Below, one piece after another: positions 26,085 through 35,501 of a stretch of DNA of 64,000 nucleotides. Numbering within the stretch: position 1 is the stretch's first letter; each line of letters starts with the position of its first letter. The stretch is from Rhizobium sp. BG4. GTDB taxonomy: Bacteria > Pseudomonadota > Alphaproteobacteria > Rhizobiales > Rhizobiaceae. The notes under the pieces are model-generated. The model worked only from the letters and a program-made list of their open reading frames with translations, was not told the DNA's origin and did not search any database. The stretch is from NCBI RefSeq assembly GCF_016864575.1, contig NZ_CP044127.1:620001-684000 (forward strand), read 5' to 3'. The position numbers and the translations under genes were made by a program.

Positions 26085-26990
26085 GCGATACGAGAAGACC
26101 CGTTGGATTCGCCCTGGATCGCGAGACCATCCGATGAGGTGATGCCGCTCTTCTTGAGGACCCCCCCGGCCGCAATGAAGTCGTAAAACGAATTCTGCTT
26201 ATTCGCGACCTCTCCGGCGCGCGATGCCAGGCTCCCCCGTATTCTCCACCACCGCGGATGCCGGCGATTGCCATAACCCCGCCCTGCTCCACCCAGGCGA
26301 GGTGGATCGGGTTGGCATAGGGAACCCGAGGAATTCCGAAGGCTCCGTAGCCACAAGCAATATCGGGCAGCGATCGTAACGTCCTTGCGGCGCACGTTAA
26401 AGATCGGCACCTCCGTCCATTCCTTCGAGCGGTAGACGCGTTGCTCGACAGTGATGTCGTCCGGCTTGTTGGAAGCGTTCCGCTCCACCGCATTCCGTAT
26501 CGTGCTGATGGACCGCGGTCGGCGCAGCGAACGCCGTAAACCCGAAGAATGCTTCGCTGTCGCGCGGTCGGCCCTGAAATCCGCCCGCCGTCGCAATACC
26601 TGGCAACGTGACGATCCCTGCAGGTCTGCCACTCATGCCGACGCGGCGTATCTCCGGCTTGGCATCGACGAGATGGGCGATGGAGAGCCCTCTGCCCATG
26701 ACCGCAGCCTCGTTGAGAACCCCTATCTGCATCCTCGGCGACGACTTGCCGGAGACGAGGATCGTCCTCGACCGTGCCGAGCGACACGACAAGCCGGCGC
26801 TCTGTGCCATCGGGTGACGAGAAAAGGCTTGCTTTCGTCATTACCGATGACGAACCATTCGGCCCCCATACGCCGTTCCAGCATATCGCGGCCGGGAAGC
26901 GCGTGGAGATAGCGCTTGGTGACGTTGTTCCGGGCTTCAACCCGGATGGCGACAGTTATGGGGCAGAACAGAAGTGAAACTGATGCTCCA
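26085..26990 (-). pseudogene. Prolyl oligopeptidase (S9A) remnant, many frameshifts
   Basis: Segments in three frames follow the family order: TKRYLHALPGRDM, EWFVIGNDESKPFLVTRW, then VEQRVYRSKEWTEVPIFNVR, the catalytic-domain stretch ANPIHLAWVEQGGVMAIAGI with RGGGEYGGAWH, then NKQNSFYDFIAAGGVL and GLAIQGESNG. The last motif holds the nucleophile elbow (G-x-S-N-G). Sequence downstream of the elbow is gone. The gene is long dead. Confidence 0.75.
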
Positions 26991-27130
26991 GACAGCTCAA
27001 GCAACTGATCTGGGCGAAAACTACGTTGAGAAAGTTCGCCCCGCGAGAAAGCAAATCAAACGTCCCCAACGTGTGATGTCTTTAGCTGCCGACGCCTCCT
27101 TCTCCGGCATCCGCGCTGTCGCAGGACTAA

Positions 27131-27290
27131 ACGAAAAAGCCTGCCGCGGGAGGAGTTGCGGCAGGCTTTCAGTAATAACCGAACAGCAACTGGGAGGAGG
27201 AGTGTTGCCGTTCCCGCAAACGCCTCTGGGAGGAGTAGGGCGCTTGCATATCGAACCGATGCGGGAGGAGGTGCATCGCTTCGATGGACA
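27131..27290 (-). ncRNA. Anti-Shine-Dalgarno sRNA, cuckoo/alpha-r14-type
   Basis: On the minus strand four hairpins each display a CUCCUCCC-type motif in the loop: GATGC/GCATC (27258-27277), CGCC/GGCG (27221-27242), GCAAC/GTTGC (27186-27208), and a terminator stem GCCTGCCGC/GCGGCAGGC (27139-27166) followed by TTTTT. CCUCCUCCC loops are the hallmark of the alphaproteobacterial cuckoo/alpha-r14 sRNAs, which can pair with ribosome binding sites. A TATTTAAT-like -10 lies near 27310-27320. The 5' end is estimated. The family call rests on loop motif plus fold. Confidence 0.85.
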
Positions 27291-27632
27291 CATCATATGG
27301 ATCCCCGCCGCCTATTAAATAGACTTTGCTGCACTGCAGTCATGCGCAAGGCGCATACCAACAACAGAGAGCCTCGGTCGATTGTTCAAGGCCGAATGGC
27401 GCGTCTGCCCACCTCCGCTCTCCAACGCGACGGAACAAATCGTTATGTATTGCCTTTTGCTCGTCGAGGTCGCGTGCTCAGTCAACCGGACGTGACAGGG
27501 ATGACGAACGCGATGGTTTTTCCGGTTTCTCATCGCGGCCAACGAAGCGGCAGTCGAGCGTCCAACCTGTCTGGCCCGCGCCTCATCCCGTCTTCATACG
27601 AGGCGGGAGGCGGATTTGTACCGAGGACGGCC
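27291..27632. other. Region between the sRNA and ligD
   Basis: This holds the presumed sRNA promoter at its left end. The frame that extends ligD upstream to 27156 runs through the sRNA and is not coding. No gene is supported. Confidence 0.4.
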
Positions 27633-30296
27633 ATGGCAAGCGACAAGCTCTCGACCTACAAGCAGAAGCGCGATTTTCAGAAGACGCAGGAGCCGAGCGG
27701 CGCAGCGAAGCTGAAAGCATCGAACCGCAGGCGCTTCGTGATCCAGAAACATGATGCGACGCGCCTGCATTATGATCTGCGGCTCGAGCTCGACGGTGTC
27801 TTCAAGTCCTGGGCGGTGACCAAGGGACCGTCACTTGATCCGCACGACAAGCGTCTGGCGGTCGAGGTTGAAGACCACCCGCTGGACTATGGCGACTTCG
27901 AAGGGACGATCCCCAAAGGCCAGTATGGCGGCGGCACGGTCATGCTCTGGGATCGCGGCTACTGGGAGCCGGAAGGCAACAAGACGCCTGAGCAGGCCCT
28001 GGCCAAGGGCGACTTCAAGTTCACATTGGAGGGCGAGAGGCTTCACGGTAGCTTTGTCCTGGTGCGAATGCGCAGCGACCGCGACGGCGGCAAGCGGACC
28101 AACTGGCTACTGATCAAACATCATGACGACTTCTCAGTCGAGGAGGACGGTGCTGCAGTCCTTGAGGACAACGCAACGTCGGTCGCCTCCGGCCGAACCA
28201 TTGAAGCGATCGCCGCCGGCAAGGGCAGGAAGCCGAAGCCGTTCATGGTCCAGAGTAGCGACGTTCAGGCCGATGCCGTCTGGGACAGCAACAACGGCCT
28301 TGCCGCTGAAGAACGCAAAGCCGAAACCAAAACTAAACGGACATCAGCCGCAGCCAAGGGTGCCAAGCCAGCGAAGTCCGTAATGCCCGAGTTCATTCCT
28401 CCGCAGCTTTGCGAAACGCTGGAACGCCCGCCCTCGGCCGGGGGCTGGGTCCACGAGATCAAGTTCGACGGCTACCGCATCCAGGCTCGCATCGAAAACG
28501 GCGAGGTGACGCTGAAGACCAGAAAGGGCCTGGACTGGACGGCAAAATATCCGGCGATTGCAACATCGGCCGCGAACCTGCCAGATGCCATCATCGACGG
28601 CGAGATCTGCGCCCTCGACGAAAACGGGGCGCCAGATTTCGCGGCACTTCAGGCGGCGCTGTCGGAAGGCAAGACCGACGCCCTGGTCTACTTCGCCTTC
28701 GACCTCATGTTCGAGGGTGATGAGGATCTACGGCAACTGCCGCTGACCGAGCGGAAGGAACACCTGCAGAAATTGCTTGATGATGCCGGTGAGGACCCAC
28801 GCCTGCGTTTCGTCGAACATTTCGAAACCGGTGGCGACGCCGTCCTCAAATCGGCTTGCAAGCTCTCGCTGGAAGGCATTGTTTCAAAGCAGGCGGATGC
28901 TCTCTATGAGTCGGGCCGCACCAAGACATGGGCGAAGTCCAAATGCCGCGCCGGCCATGAAGTCGTGATCGGTGCTTATGCCAAGACCAACGGCAAGTTC
29001 CGCTCATTGTTGGTCGGCGTGTTCAGGGGTGACCACTTCGTCTATGTCGGCCGGGTCGGAACCGGCTACGGGGCCAAAACGGTCGACGCGATCTTGCCGA
29101 AGCTTCGGAAGATCGAGACCGACAAATCACCGTTCACCGGCATCGGCGCGCCGAAGAAGGATCCCAACATCGTCTGGGTTGAACCCGAACTGGTCGCCGA
29201 GATCCAGTTCGCCGGCTGGACGGCGGACGGCCTGGTCCGTCAGGCCGCCTTTAAGGGATTGCGCGAAGATAAACCCGCAGCCGAAGTCGAGGCGGAAATG
29301 CCGGCATCGCCGGCGAAGACAGAGACCCCGGCGCCGACCGCGACAAAGCCATCAAGGCCGGCACGCGGCAAGAACGCCAAGGCCGAAGTGATGGGCGTGA
29401 TGATCTCCAGCCCGGACAAGGCCCTGTGGCCGGATGCCAATGACGGGGTGCCGGTCACCAAGGAGGATCTCGCCCACTATTATGAAGCTGTCGGCCCATG
29501 GCTTATCGACCATATAAAGGGGCGGCCATGCTCGATCATCCGCACGCCGGACGGCATCGGCGCCGAGCAGTTCTTCCAGCGGCACGCAATGCCTGGAACG
29601 TCGAACCTCCTCGAACTGGTCAAGGTGTTCGGCGACAAGAAACCCTATCTGCAGATCGATCGGGTCGAGGGCCTCGCCGCCATCGCCCAGATCGGCGGCG
29701 TTGAGCTGCATCCCTGGAATTGCGAACCCGGGCAGCCGGAGGTTCCCGGTCGTCTTGTCTTCGACCTTGATCCCGGTCCGGACGTACCCTTCTCCACCGT
29801 GGTCGAAGCCGCCCGCGAAATGCGCGATCGACTAGAGGAACTCGGCCTCGTCAGCTTCTGCAAGACCACCGGAGGCAAGGGTCTGCATGTCGTCACCCCG
29901 CTTGCCGTGGCCAAGGGCAGGAAGCTGACATGGCCGGAGGCAAAAGCGTTCGCACACGATGTCTGCCTGCAGATGGCACGCGACAACCCCGACATCTATC
30001 TGATCAAGATGGCCAAGAACCAGCGCAATGGCCGTATATTCCTCGACTACCTGCGCAACGATCGCATGGCGACGGCGGTCGCGCCCCTATCGCCACGCGT
30101 CCGGCCTGGAGCAACGGTATCGATGCCGCTCACCTGGAGCCAGGTGAAGACGGATCTCGATCCGAAACGCTTCACGATCCGCACGGTACCGGCGCTCTTG
30201 TCCAAGACGATCGCCTGGCAGGACTATTGTGATGGACAGCGCTCGCTGGAGCAGGCCATCAAACGTCTTGGCAAGATGATGAAAGTGGCGGCATGA
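27633..30296 (+). CDS. ligD: ATP-dependent DNA ligase D, PE-LIG-POL (887 aa)
   Basis: LigD seals double-strand breaks with Ku. Three domains are seen in order. A 3'-phosphoesterase (about 25-160) has HDATRLHYDLRLELDG, giving His40, His46 and Asp48. The ligase (about 240-540) has EIKFDGYRIQAR with adenylated Lys277. The polymerase/primase (about 600-880) has VFDLDPGPDVPF with metal ligands Asp711 and Asp713, and FCKTTGGKGLHVV. A low-complexity Ala/Lys/Pro linker precedes the polymerase. The start MASDKLSTYK at 27633 fits the family. The order matches Pseudomonas LigD. Confidence 0.96.
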   Translation: MASDKLSTYKQKRDFQKTQEPSGAAKLKASNRRRFVIQKHDATRLHYDLRLELDGVFKSWAVTKGPSLDPHDKRLAVEVEDHPLDYGDFEGTIPKGQYGGGTVMLWDRGYWEPEGNKTPEQALAKGDFKFTLEGERLHGSFVLVRMRSDRDGGKRTNWLLIKHHDDFSVEEDGAAVLEDNATSVASGRTIEAIAAGKGRKPKPFMVQSSDVQADAVWDSNNGLAAEERKAETKTKRTSAAAKGAKPAKSVMPEFIPPQLCETLERPPSAGGWVHEIKFDGYRIQARIENGEVTLKTRKGLDWTAKYPAIATSAANLPDAIIDGEICALDENGAPDFAALQAALSEGKTDALVYFAFDLMFEGDEDLRQLPLTERKEHLQKLLDDAGEDPRLRFVEHFETGGDAVLKSACKLSLEGIVSKQADALYESGRTKTWAKSKCRAGHEVVIGAYAKTNGKFRSLLVGVFRGDHFVYVGRVGTGYGAKTVDAILPKLRKIETDKSPFTGIGAPKKDPNIVWVEPELVAEIQFAGWTADGLVRQAAFKGLREDKPAAEVEAEMPASPAKTETPAPTATKPSRPARGKNAKAEVMGVMISSPDKALWPDANDGVPVTKEDLAHYYEAVGPWLIDHIKGRPCSIIRTPDGIGAEQFFQRHAMPGTSNLLELVKVFGDKKPYLQIDRVEGLAAIAQIGGVELHPWNCEPGQPEVPGRLVFDLDPGPDVPFSTVVEAAREMRDRLEELGLVSFCKTTGGKGLHVVTPLAVAKGRKLTWPEAKAFAHDVCLQMARDNPDIYLIKMAKNQRNGRIFLDYLRNDRMATAVAPLSPRVRPGATVSMPLTWSQVKTDLDPKRFTIRTVPALLSKTIAWQDYCDGQRSLEQAIKRLGKMMKVAA

Positions 30297-30401
30297 CGAG
30301 CGAGGCCATAGTCAGTGCACGGAGTTCCACAATGTCGACCGTCTCCGTCCGCATTCGCCACATCCGTCGGTTAGCGCGGCTCATGGACCCGGGATTCCAC
30401 G

Positions 30402-30590
30402 TTCCCGGCATACGATTTTTTTGGCGCTTTCCGCAACGCCGTCGCCTGCGACGCAGGCCCTCGCATTGACCATTTCCTGCTCAGTCCCTCGCTGCGGAAC
30501 AACTACAAACCTGCGGCGTCGACAAGCTCGCGCGCCGGGGAGCACACCAGCGATCACGCCCCGGTCTCTATCGAACTGGATAACGATTAG
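30402..30590 (+). pseudogene. Exonuclease III (XthA-like) C-terminal remnant
   Basis: The frame gives FFGAFRNAVACDAGPRIDHF, LLSPSLRNNYKPAAS and GEHTSDHAPVSIELDND. The RIDH..LSP and (P/T)SDHAPV motifs are the C-terminal catalytic segments of exonuclease III. About three quarters of the gene upstream is missing. Its position behind ligD suggests a former repair cluster. Confidence 0.75.
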
Positions 30591-30634
30591 GCCGCGATCG
30601 CCAAAACCATTGATGACAAAGGAGCAGGCAGACA

Positions 30635-30880
30635 ATGGCGGAGGGACAAGACTTTGATGCCGCGGCGTTCGCGGACCAGCTTTCCGCGATGACCGACGAA
30701 GAACTCTTTGTGCTGATGCAGAAGCTCGAAGACGAAAGCGGAGACATTCCTTCTAAAGACCGCGACAGCAGCGAGGTCTTTGTCAGGATCGCCATGGTTG
30801 AAACCGCGATCGAAGAGCGATTCCCAGGACAGCTATTGGCGCCATACAAGGACTGGCAGCAGCGACACCTAGATATCTAA
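30635..30880 (+). CDS. Small acidic hypothetical protein (81 aa)
   Basis: I do not recognise this protein. It is acidic and helical (FADQLSAMTDEELFVLMQKL, VRIAMVETAIEERFPGQLLA) with no membrane segment. AGGAG lies about 10 nt before the ATG. It sits between the exonuclease III remnant and another hypothetical gene. Confidence 0.6.
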   Translation: MAEGQDFDAAAFADQLSAMTDEELFVLMQKLEDESGDIPSKDRDSSEVFVRIAMVETAIEERFPGQLLAPYKDWQQRHLDI

Positions 30881-31171
30881 GGAGCGACGATGGTGACAGA
30901 GTGACCCGACAAATGCCTGTTCCAGCGTTGCCGAGTTTGGTATCGACCGGTGTAAAGCATCACCATGTGTCCTTGCCATCATGGAATCGGTGTCCAAACC
31001 CAAGCAGTCCGCGAACTCCCTTCGGTATGGTCTCTTAGCTTTTCGCCGTCACGGTCGTCATGTCCTAATCCCGTAACTCGGTAGGTCAGAGGTATTACTC
31101 TTGACCGTTGCTTTCAGTTATCGCTCTCGATACGTGTTGACGAAGGATCGCTAGCAACCCATTTCAATGCC
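30881..31171. other. Intergenic interval, nothing identified
   Basis: I see no gene or strong structured element in these 291 bases; the right end presumably holds the promoter of the 31172 gene. Confidence 0.35.
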
Positions 31172-31795
31172 ATGCGAAAAGAACAGAAGAATGACGTCGA
31201 ACTCCTGAAGACGTGGCGGCTCGCGTCGGCAGCGACCATGGGATCAGCGGTTCGCGCCAAGGGTATTCTTCTGGAACTCCGGGCACGGGTTCCGGCCGCC
31301 GTGAAGAAGTCGCTTGATCTCGATGCGGGCGAAATCACCCTCGTGATGCCCGCCAGCCAGAAGAACGAATTCCATGCTGTATCGGCTATCGTCAGCAAGG
31401 TGCTCGACGGCATCGAGCAGTTGCCGGTCATCCCGCGCGAGATCCAGGACATCCTGACGATCACGACCAGCGAGCGCCATCGTTGGCTGGCGGACGGCCG
31501 GCTACCGAGTGCTGGAACACGAACAGTCCGGCTGAACGGCCGCGCCCGCCGGATCACCTTTCACGTGTTCGATCCGAAGGTTGTCGTGGACATTCTGGAT
31601 CGAGGTGCAGTGGAGGAATGGCGCGAGGAAGACGCGATTGCCAAAGCCGAAAATCGGCGCCGCGCCGCATATCAGGCGAAGCTGACCCGATCACTGAAAA
31701 AGAGTAAGGCAAAAAAGGCTGAGACCACGGCCGACGCCAATTCGCCGAAACTGGAAGGCTGGGAAGAATTCGGACGCGACGGTTTCTTGAAATAG
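31172..31795 (+). CDS. Hypothetical protein (207 aa)
   Basis: No family is recognised. The first 120 residues are an ordered mixed fold (ILLELRARVPAAVKKSLDLD, AGEITLVMPASQKNEFHAVS). A central TSERHRWLADGRLPSAGTRT resembles short DNA-binding or adaptor segments, and the C-terminus is lysine-rich and helical (KLTRSLKKSKAKKAETT) with a conserved-looking end (EGWEEFGRDGFL). Basic tail and neighbourhood could suggest nucleic-acid contact, but that is speculation. Confidence 0.6.
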   Translation: MRKEQKNDVELLKTWRLASAATMGSAVRAKGILLELRARVPAAVKKSLDLDAGEITLVMPASQKNEFHAVSAIVSKVLDGIEQLPVIPREIQDILTITTSERHRWLADGRLPSAGTRTVRLNGRARRITFHVFDPKVVVDILDRGAVEEWREEDAIAKAENRRRAAYQAKLTRSLKKSKAKKAETTADANSPKLEGWEEFGRDGFLK

Positions 31796-31811
31796 GTTCC
31801 GATCCAGGTAT

Positions 31812-32564
31812 CTAGGCGAAATACGCCCGGGCAAAGAATACCGTGGTTGTTGCTACCGCGAGCACAATAGTAAGAGCCCTGATCACAGAAGCCGGCAGTT
31901 TCCGGCCGATATGCGCTCCCACCCAGCCGCCGAGGAGCGCCCCGATCAACATAGGCAGGCATTGAGACCAGGCAATCGCTCCGGCGATGACGAAAACGAT
32001 GACAGCCACCGCGTTTGCGGCCGTGACCATCAGCATCCGCATCGGGTTCAATTCCTTGATCTCTCCTCCGCCGAAGACACTCCAGGCTGCCAGCATCATC
32101 AGGCCGACCGCTCCACCGAAATAGCCGCCATAGACGCCGAGTAGGAACTGGACGGGGACGATGGTTGAGGTTCGGGCTGAAGCACGGCTCCGGAAGGCCG
32201 CGCTGATGCGGCGCCCGAAAACCAGCATGAGCGTAGCGATCAGCAGCAGCCAGGGAAGGATGGCGTCGAACACACTGGAAGGCGTCAATAGCAGCAGCAC
32301 GCTGCCGCAGAGCCCTCCGAGGACCGTTGCAAGCGCAATCGGCAAGACCGGCACACCGCAGACTTTGCCGAACCCTTCGCGATAGACCCAGGAGCTCGCC
32401 AATCCGCCAGGGAAAAGGGAAAATGTGCTCGTCGCGTTGGCTGCGACCGACGGTACTCCGACCGAAATCAGCGCCGGCAGGGACACGAAGGACCCGCCAC
32501 CGGCCAACGCATTCATGCTGCCCGCCAGCATCCCCGCGAACAACAGAAGCAAGATATCATTCAT
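31812..32564 (-). CDS. TauE/SafE family sulfite/organosulfur exporter-like membrane protein (250 aa)
   Basis: Seven to eight membrane helices with the family hallmarks: AGMLAGSMNALAGGGSFVSL at the first helices, SVAANATSTFSLFPGGLASS, a mirrored second half with GVYGGYFGGAVGLMMLAAWS and LIGALLGGWVGAHIGRKL. The start is uncertain between 32564 (MNDILLLL) and 32585. It stands alone on the minus strand, so substrate is unknown. Confidence 0.88.
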   Translation of the reverse strand: MNDILLLLFAGMLAGSMNALAGGGSFVSLPALISVGVPSVAANATSTFSLFPGGLASSWVYREGFGKVCGVPVLPIALATVLGGLCGSVLLLLTPSSVFDAILPWLLLIATLMLVFGRRISAAFRSRASARTSTIVPVQFLLGVYGGYFGGAVGLMMLAAWSVFGGGEIKELNPMRMLMVTAANAVAVIVFVIAGAIAWSQCLPMLIGALLGGWVGAHIGRKLPASVIRALTIVLAVATTTVFFARAYFA

Positions 32565-32678
32565 CGAAACTGCCAGGATTTGCATGTGGGCGCGTCGTAC
32601 GAATGATGGTCTATCATCGCACACGCGTCGAAGCGAGGCCGCGCGAGTGCAGTCCTGCCCTCGACTGGTGCTGGGGCG

Positions 32679-32850
32679 CTAGCCAACGCTGTAACCGCCA
32701 CCGACAGGCAAGGTCACACCCGTGACGAAGTTCGCAGCCGGCGAGCACAGGAACAAGATCGGCTCGACCAGATCGTCGGCCGTGCCCCAGCGCCTGAGAG
32801 CTGACCGGTCAGCAATCTTCGGCTCGCTCTGCGGAACCGACCAGAGCGGC
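32679..32850 (-). pseudogene. Short-chain dehydrogenase C-terminal remnant
   Basis: The last 45 or so codons of an SDR are preserved: PKIADRSALRRWGTADDLVE, PILFLCSPAANFVTGVTLPV, GGGYSVG, the usual C-terminal signature. The Rossmann and catalytic parts are absent, and the upstream frame is unrelated. Confidence 0.75.
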
Positions 32851-33020
32851 CTCGTGCACCCAGCGCTGCTCGTTCGAAGCCTGGCTCTTGTTACGCGAAC
32901 GAGGATCAGGTTACCAGCGCGCGCTGGGACGCAGCCAATCAAGCCGAGCGCGCACGGAATTCCGTCCATTTGTGGAATAGGTTGCGGAATTCCGAATGAT
33001 CACTACCGTTTTTTCAGTCA

Positions 33021-33353
33021 TTGGGCAAACAACTGCTCGCAGCCCGCAAAAATCGTCGGCTGAGCCAACCAGCACTGGCTGAGCGAGTTGGCCGAAATCG
33101 TGCCCGCATATCGGAACTGGAACGTGAACTTGCCAACAATCGCCTGGGCAGAGCTCGTCTGACACTATTTGCCGAATTCTGCGATTCGCTTGATCTCGTC
33201 CCCATGCTGGTTCCGAAATCGCGCATGGAAAGCGTGCGGCCGCTATTCGATGACATACCATTTCCGAGTCATTCAACCGAAGTTCCAAAAGCCTTCGACG
33301 AGCTATTCATTGACCTTGACGACGATGAGACAAAGGCAGGGTCATGGCGATAG
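33021..33353 (+). CDS. XRE/HipB-like HTH protein, start uncertain (110 aa)
   Basis: A helix-turn-helix (GKQLLAARKNRRLSQPALAE, RVGRNRARISELERELANNR) is followed by a tail (FPSHSTEVPKAFDELFIDLD) as in HipB-like antitoxins. In this frame the first possible start is TTG at 33021. An ATG at 32996 in another frame (MITTVFSVIG) looks like the true N-terminus, so a one-base shift may have broken the gene. No HipA gene follows; a HAD fragment does. Confidence 0.6.
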   Translation: MGKQLLAARKNRRLSQPALAERVGRNRARISELERELANNRLGRARLTLFAEFCDSLDLVPMLVPKSRMESVRPLFDDIPFPSHSTEVPKAFDELFIDLDDDETKAGSWR

Positions 33354-33358
33354 CAGCG

Positions 33359-33634
33359 GCCGTATTGGGCGTCTTCAGCCGCGAGCCTTACATCGTCGGC
33401 AAGCCAAATTCGATGATGTTCAGATCCGCGCTCAACAGATTCGGCGTTCATTCGGAAGGTACGGGCATGATTGGCGATCACATCGACACGGACATCGTCG
33501 CTGGCATCGAGGCAGGATTACATACAGTGCTTGTCCTTAGTGGCATCGCCGACAGAGCAGAAATTGCACGCTATCCTTTCCGGCCGAAGCTGGTGATCGA
33601 CGCAGTGGCGGATCTGCTCGACTACCTCTCGTAG
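33359..33634 (+). pseudogene. HAD-family (NagD-like) phosphatase C-terminal remnant
   Basis: The frame reads SREPYIVGKPNSMMFRSALN, TGMIGDHIDTDIVAGIEAGL, HTVLVLSGIADRAEIARYPF. GKPN..M and MIGDxxDTDI are motifs III and IV of NagD-type HAD phosphatases. The N-terminal half with the DxD nucleophile is missing, so the product would be inactive. Confidence 0.75.
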
Positions 33635-33664
33635 CAAGGTATGTGCCGGAGGCATCGCGGCACG

Positions 33665-33838
33665 CTTGAAGAATGCCATGTCGGCAACTGAGGGTGTGGC
33701 CGGTCGAAGACCCTTCAAGGAATGATCGGCGCCCTGATCTCGTTGAGGGGCGTTGTCAGAGTTATTGCTTGACGCGATATCAGGATGTCGAACTCGTCGA
33801 GAGCCAATCAGACCGCGGTCTAACATCCACGGCCACAC
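33665..33838 (-). pseudogene. HNH endonuclease C-terminal remnant, second copy
   Basis: About 170 bp are homologous to 13912-14090, including TTGACGCGATATCAGGAT (TGACGCGATATCAGGATAT in the other copy) and the MLDRGLIG codons. Only the end of the HNH_2-type gene remains. It lies behind the HAD remnant on the opposite strand. Confidence 0.7.
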
Positions 33839-33877
33839 TGATAGGTCATTTAGATATGATTGAAAAGGATAGTGCGG

Positions 33878-34522
33878 ATGCTTTCCTACGGGCTACTCAA
33901 GAATCACGCCGGCATGCTGTTGATCGGCGACTACACGTCCCTAACCTGGCTGCACCACGTTATCCATGATGTAAACGAGCGATCGCCGGTAGTGAGAGAC
34001 AAGGAAGGATCGTTTCTTGGGCTGGCTTATGACGTGCGCAAAGCATTTGAGCGGCAGCGTGAGGTTATCCTGCCACCCAAGCATTGTGAGGAAATCGGCG
34101 CCCGATACGGCGTTCAGATCCTGTGGCCGGTTCTGCTGCTACAACAGAGGCTATTAAGGCAATCTCTCGCATTTCTCGATCACACGGCCAAGACGCAGGC
34201 GATAGTTTATGCCTTGGAAGCGGTTATCGAAGAGGCGTTGCGCGAGGATTTCGGAGTACAGGCCGCTCATCTCATAGATCTCTGGAAGCGCCTCGACCCA
34301 GCACAGCCTGGAGTATTCGACATGATCAACAGTCGGGGAGGCCTCTTCTGCTCATGGACGAAGGCGCAAAGGAAGGCTGGTTTTGCGCAACTTCTTTCAA
34401 GTTTCGATCCGATGTATGAGCGCTTCCACCCAACGCGATCGCAGACTGGCGATAGACATCTGATCTCTCCGGCGACGTTCGCCATCTGGGAAAATGCGGA
34501 CTGGCCCGATCCTCGCTGGTAA
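33878..34522 (+). CDS. Hypothetical protein (214 aa)
   Basis: Unrecognised but well formed. It opens with MLSYGLLKNHAGMLLIGDYT and continues LHHVIHDVNERSPVVRDKEG, VRKAFERQREVILPPKHCEE, and an alpha-helical core (TQAIVYALEAVIEEALREDF). No signal peptide or membrane segment is present. An in-frame ATG at 33860 exists, but the AAAGGAT before 33878 favours the shorter start. Confidence 0.65.
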   Translation: MLSYGLLKNHAGMLLIGDYTSLTWLHHVIHDVNERSPVVRDKEGSFLGLAYDVRKAFERQREVILPPKHCEEIGARYGVQILWPVLLLQQRLLRQSLAFLDHTAKTQAIVYALEAVIEEALREDFGVQAAHLIDLWKRLDPAQPGVFDMINSRGGLFCSWTKAQRKAGFAQLLSSFDPMYERFHPTRSQTGDRHLISPATFAIWENADWPDPRW

Positions 34523-34755
34523 TGGCGGTTCGATCGAGTAGCCAGATGGATATAGTCCCGACCTCATCGAAGAGCGACTGCTGGGTTTGGCCGCCAGGAT
34601 CGGGCGCATAAATGCAGGTGAGATTGGCGGCCGAAAGTCACCGGCGAGGTGTTTTGGAACGTGGCCGAATCTGCCGCAGCGGTCGAAGGCGCAGCGGAAA
34701 AGCCGCTGCGTTGCGAGCAGCCTCCATCAAATGCCAAAAGCAACGCAAGAGTGCA

Positions 34756-35100
34756 TTATTGCTGACATGGAAATGCTTCGCCCAGAGCCTTTGTCAGCAG
34801 TTCATCTGAGCTTTGCGACAGCGCATCCTGATGATTAGCGAGATATCGGCAGTAAGCTGTCGTCATTTGATTGGCGGAGAGGTTGCGGCTCAAGCAGAGC
34901 CTCGTTGCGCCATCGACCTTCGAGCTTTCCAGACCGCTCAAGTTATCCGCCGACCATTTGTCGACCCATCCAGTCACGTAACCGGTCACGAAGCTTGGTG
35001 TTCGCTGACAAGCATCATGAAGGTCCTGGCCCGTCCATGGACCTGCAATCAAGGGTGTGGTCGAGGAAAGTAGGAATGCTGCGGCCAAGTGAAGCTTCAT
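34756..35100 (-). CDS. Rap1a/Tai-like immunity-family protein, secreted (114 aa)
   Basis: A signal peptide (MKLHLAAAFLLSSTTPLIAG) is followed by TGQDLHDACQRTPSFVTGYV, TGWVDKWSAD, LCLSRNLSANQMTTAYCRYL and LTKALGEAFPC. Cysteine spacing and the C-terminal L..AL..AFPC match the Rap1a/Tai family of periplasmic immunity proteins against type VI peptidoglycan amidase effectors. No effector or secretion genes are nearby, so it may be an orphan defence gene or have another role. Confidence 0.65.
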   Translation of the reverse strand: MKLHLAAAFLLSSTTPLIAGPWTGQDLHDACQRTPSFVTGYVTGWVDKWSADNLSGLESSKVDGATRLCLSRNLSANQMTTAYCRYLANHQDALSQSSDELLTKALGEAFPCQQ

Positions 35101-35501
35101 GTTATCCCTTCTCTTTCACTTCTCTGCTGTTTGAAGAGCTAATAGCGCCTTCTGCAATGTGCAATCGTAATTTAGACGCACAGCTGGCATCTCGCGACGA
35201 TTGACCCAGCCCTCACCGGGGCGACGGAGCCGAAGTCGATCGTCTGGGGCCACACCTCATATCGCCAATCCCGGTAACGACCGAGGAACCGACCCGCTTA
35301 AGCCCAAGACCTCAAGTTTGCCGGGCGTCCGCGCCGAAAGCCGGCGTTCGCCAGCTTGCCACCAGCCGGCCTACTAGGCCCCAGGTGATGCCCGCCCACG
35401 AGGCCGTTCATGACCCCTGAGAAAACCAAAGCGCGCTACGCCGAGAATGGTTTCGCGTAGGTGCACTCAAGATGACAGGAGAGCACATCGAGCTCACTGG
35501 T
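35101..35501. other. Intergenic interval, nothing identified
   Basis: No supported gene is visible between the Rap1a-like gene and the tandem repeat. Confidence 0.35.

Noticed and set aside
25945..26940. Single 331-codon protein on the minus strand
   Set aside because: Only parts of this frame match prolyl oligopeptidase; adjacent blocks are in other frames, so it is a decayed gene rather than a novel protein.
27156..27632. Long N-terminal extension of LigD in the same frame
   Set aside because: It would run through the sRNA hairpins, lacks family homology, and a good start (MASDKLSTYK) exists at 27633.
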